Source: Streptomyces mangrovisoli
GTDB taxonomy: Bacteria; Actinomycetota; Actinomycetes; Streptomycetales; Streptomycetaceae
Assembly (NCBI RefSeq): GCF_000974985.2
Contig: NZ_LAVA02000067.1
Coordinates: forward strand, 21,396-85,395
Direction of reading: 5' to 3'
Length of the DNA stretch: 64,000 nucleotides
The translations under genes were made by a program, and so were the position numbers. Below, piece by piece: positions 61,936-64,000 of this stretch. The notes beneath the pieces were generated by a model. It saw only the letters and a list, made by a program, of their open reading frames with translations. It was not told the origin of the DNA and made no database searches. The stretch's first letter is position 1, and every line of letters begins with the position of its first letter.

Positions 61936-62292
61936 ATGAGGTTTCGCAGAGCCCTTCTCGCCCTGTTCATCGTGCCGGTCGTCGTCGGTCTGTTCCTGAT
62001 AGCCCGGGGAGCGTGGGTGCCGGACGGCGCGCAGTGCCCGGGAATGATGGTGGACGACGAGAGCGAGGAGCGGTCCGGCCCGATGAGCGAGAAGGACGTC
62101 TGCGACGTCTACTCCTACAGGACGAACCTCTCCTACGGCACTCGGACCCGCATCCAGCAGCTCAACTACCAGGATCAGCAACGCGGCCACTACTACAAGA
62201 CCGGCGTGCTCCTCACCGGCTACGGCCTGCTGGGCTCCGCTGTCGTGGTCGCCGCCGCATGGCCCTGGCGACGCGAGCTGGACGCGGCCTGA
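61936..62292 (+). CDS. Two-pass membrane protein, hypothetical (118 aa)
   Basis: A 118-residue protein from ATG 61936. An N-terminal helix RALLALFIVPVVVGLFLIARGAW (about 5-27) leads to an outer loop with Cys34 and Cys56 and the region SYRTNLSYGTRTRIQQLNYQDQQRGHYYKTG. A second helix LLTGYGLLGSAVVVAAAWPW follows. Two cysteines in the loop could form a disulfide. No family is recognised and no operon partner is visible. Confidence 0.75.
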   Translation: MRFRRALLALFIVPVVVGLFLIARGAWVPDGAQCPGMMVDDESEERSGPMSEKDVCDVYSYRTNLSYGTRTRIQQLNYQDQQRGHYYKTGVLLTGYGLLGSAVVVAAAWPWRRELDAA

Positions 62293-62509
62293 GTCCTGGA
62301 CGTGCTCCCCGGGCCCTGGGCCAGGGCGCACGCCACCTGCGGCTTGCGGCAGTCGTCAGCAGGAAGGCACCCCCACCGACATGGCTCGGACGGGGAAGGA
62401 AGTCCAGGGGCCTGAGGGGCGCCGAACGCGCCTACCAGACTGCTGTCGATGCAGGCTGACACGCCCTGGGGCTGTGCGGTTCGGTGACGAGACGGTCCTG
62501 TACGGGGTG

Positions 62510-64000
62510 TCAGGAGTCGCTCCACCAGCGAGGCGTCGGTGTACCGTCCGGGTCCAGTCCGTACTGCCACAGCTCCTTGAAGACTCTCCTGATCGCGGCG
62601 AGCCGCGACATGGCACGGGTGTCGCCGTGGTCGGCGGCTCGCCGTGCCAAGGACTCGACGCCTTGGCTGTCTCCGTCGGCTTCCCGGCAGAGGACGAGGT
62701 GGACCAGAGCGCGGGTGTTGCCGTGCGCGTAGGCCTGCAGATACAGGTCTTCCGCGCCTCGGCGGTCCCCGGCCTCCTCCCGGTGCACCGCCAGAGAAAC
62801 CATCGCGTCGGTGTTGCCATGCTCCGCGGCCTGTCGGTAGAGGCTTTCGGAGCCTTCGCGGTCCCCGGCCGCTGCCCGCATTTCAGCCAGCCGGTAGAGG
62901 GCTCGGGTGTCGCCGTGGTCGGCGGCTTGCCGTGCCAGGTCCTCTGCGTCGCCACGGTCCCCGGCCTCCTCGCGGTTCACCGCCAGGCGGTACAGGGCGC
63001 GGGAGTCGCCGTGCTCGAGGGCCTGTCGTGCCAGGCTTTCAGCGCCTTGCCGATCTCCGGCCTCGCCGCGGCTCTCGGCCAGGCGGACCAGGGCGCGGGT
63101 GTCGCCGTGTTCGAGGGCCTGCTGGTAGAGGGCTTCGGCTCCTTTGCGGTCGCCGGTCTCCTCCCGGAGCTGGGCCAGACGAACCAGGGCGTACGGATCG
63201 CCGTGGCGGACGGCTTCTTGGTAGAGGGTTTGAGCGCCGTGGCGGTCCCCGGCAGCCTCGCGGTTGACGGCCATGCGGTACAGGGCATCGGTGTCGCCGT
63301 GTTGAGCGGCCTCGCGGGCAAGGTCTTCGGCGCCCTCCTGTTCCCCGGCGGCCTCCCAGATCTCGGACAGTCGGGCGAGGGCGTCGGGCTTGCCGTGTTC
63401 CGCGGCCTGGCGTGCAAGGGCCTCGGGGCTCTGCCGTTCCCCGGCCTCTGCCCGCATCTCGGACAGCCGGACCAGCGCGCCGGCCTCGCCGAGGCCGGAC
63501 GCGCAGCGTGCCAGCTCTTCAGCCGCTTGACGGTCTCCGGCGGTCTCGCGGTTCACGGTGAGGTGGACCAGGGCGCGGGTGTCGCCGTGGTCGGCGGCTT
63601 GTCGGTAGAGGTCTGCCGCACCCTCTCTGTTCCCGGCGGCCTCCCGGCTCAGGGCCAGGTGGACCAGCGCGTCGGCGTTGCCGTGCTCGGCGGCTTGCCG
63701 TGCCAGGGTTTCGGCGCGGTCATGCTCCCCAGACCTTTCCCGCCGCTCGGCCAGGCGCACCAAGGCGCGGGTGTCGCCGTTGGCCGCGGCCTGTTGGGCC
63801 AGGGTTTCCGCACCTTGAGGGTCACCACGCTCCTCGCGACCCAACGCCGCGCGCACCATGGCACGGGCGCTGCCGTGTTCGGCGGCGCGGTGTCGGAGGT
63901 GATGGGCCCATTGCAGGCGGTGCCTGATGTCGGCCGCGTCGGCGAGGCTGTTGAGTTCGTCGGGGTGGGTGGAGCCTCCCCCTGAGTGGTGGACACGCTG
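62510..64000 (-). CDS. Tandem-repeat (TPR-like) protein, 3' part; N-terminus off the right edge
   Basis: The frame is open from 64000 to the stop at 62510 (about 496 residues seen). At least 12 near-identical 32-residue helical units of the form GDTRALVRLAExREEAGDRxGAExLARQAAEH follow one another, each 96 bp, ending in RVFKELWQYGLDPDGTPTPRWWSDS. The ATG at 63859 is internal to a repeat and not the start. Such helical repeats are protein-binding scaffolds, related in look to TPR and Sel1 units but shorter. The missing N-terminus would show whether an enzymatic or DNA-binding domain is attached. Confidence 0.82.
   Translation of the reverse strand, partial: QRVHHSGGGSTHPDELNSLADAADIRHRLQWAHHLRHRAAEHGSARAMVRAALGREERGDPQGAETLAQQAAANGDTRALVRLAERRERSGEHDRAETLARQAAEHGNADALVHLALSREAAGNREGAADLYRQAADHGDTRALVHLTVNRETAGDRQAAEELARCASGLGEAGALVRLSEMRAEAGERQSPEALARQAAEHGKPDALARLSEIWEAAGEQEGAEDLAREAAQHGDTDALYRMAVNREAAGDRHGAQTLYQEAVRHGDPYALVRLAQLREETGDRKGAEALYQQALEHGDTRALVRLAESRGEAGDRQGAESLARQALEHGDSRALYRLAVNREEAGDRGDAEDLARQAADHGDTRALYRLAEMRAAAGDREGSESLYRQAAEHGNTDAMVSLAVHREEAGDRRGAEDLYLQAYAHGNTRALVHLVLCREADGDSQGVESLARRAADHGDTRAMSRLAAIRRVFKELWQYGLDPDGTPTPRWWSDS

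Noticed and set aside
62510..63859. A CRISPR array suggested by regular 96-bp periodicity
   Set aside because: The repeats are one open frame coding for helical units, with no constant-spacer structure and no cas genes.

Overview
The window is high-GC DNA with short intergenic gaps, many GTG starts, many 1- to 8-bp stop/start overlaps and actinobacterial families (BTAD, DUF2637, SpoIIE-type regulators, DUF3566-like, helicases with helicase-associated domains). This points to Streptomyces or a close relative. Insertion-sequence debris, broken genes and a conjugation locus mark it as accessory DNA, such as a chromosome arm, a large plasmid or an integrated element. No replication origin, integrase or complete housekeeping operon was seen.

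Region 1 (1-10.1 kb) is catabolic. A TetR regulator faces an operon for an MpaB/DUF2236-type oxygenase, a zinc alcohol dehydrogenase, an aldehyde dehydrogenase and a fifth gene running off the left edge. Two abutting 19-bp operator copies lie between them. Next comes an IclR-controlled set: a carboxymuconolactone-decarboxylase-like protein, two fumarylacetoacetate-hydrolase-family enzymes, two short-chain dehydrogenases and the stump of an aldehyde dehydrogenase. Three promoters of this set share a TGAAAGTG box.

Region 2 (10.3-15 kb) holds two small proteins, a large DEAH helicase with helicase-associated repeats and a MOSC-domain protein.

Region 3 (15.1-34.2 kb) is the centrepiece: a 14-gene minus-strand conjugation locus of Gram-positive type IV secretion type. 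From its start it encodes a TcpC/VirB8-like protein, two small membrane proteins, a VirB4-like ATPase, a small anchored protein, a VirB6/TrbL-like channel protein, a lytic transglycosylase/NlpC-P60 hydrolase, two small membrane proteins, a VirD4-like coupling protein and a replication-relaxation-like protein. A second transcription unit encodes a 76-aa protein, a secreted protein, a membrane-anchored BTAD regulator and a DUF2637 (SpdB-like) spread protein. Just upstream, at 33.7-34.65 kb, is an extreme cluster of TGCGCA hexamers with two perfect long palindromes, a candidate transfer origin or control site.

Region 4 (34.9-43.5 kb) carries a methyltransferase, a degenerate tRNA-like sequence, a transposase remnant, a LysR/VOC divergent pair with a 35-bp palindrome, an M48 protease, a DinB-like protein and a deoxyribosyltransferase-like protein.

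Region 5 (43.6-55 kb) has three consecutive beta-propeller proteins, a PAS-GAF-SpoIIE-HATPase protein whose phosphatase motifs look degenerate, and small hypotheticals.

Region 6 (55-64 kb) is decaying: a cation-diffusion-facilitator pseudogene, a frameshifted NCS1 permease next to an intact cyclase, a precisely bounded IS21-family element (58683-61499, 5-bp target duplication) with intact istA, broken istB and a passenger gene, an aldo/keto reductase remnant, and a long protein of 32-residue repeats running off the right edge.
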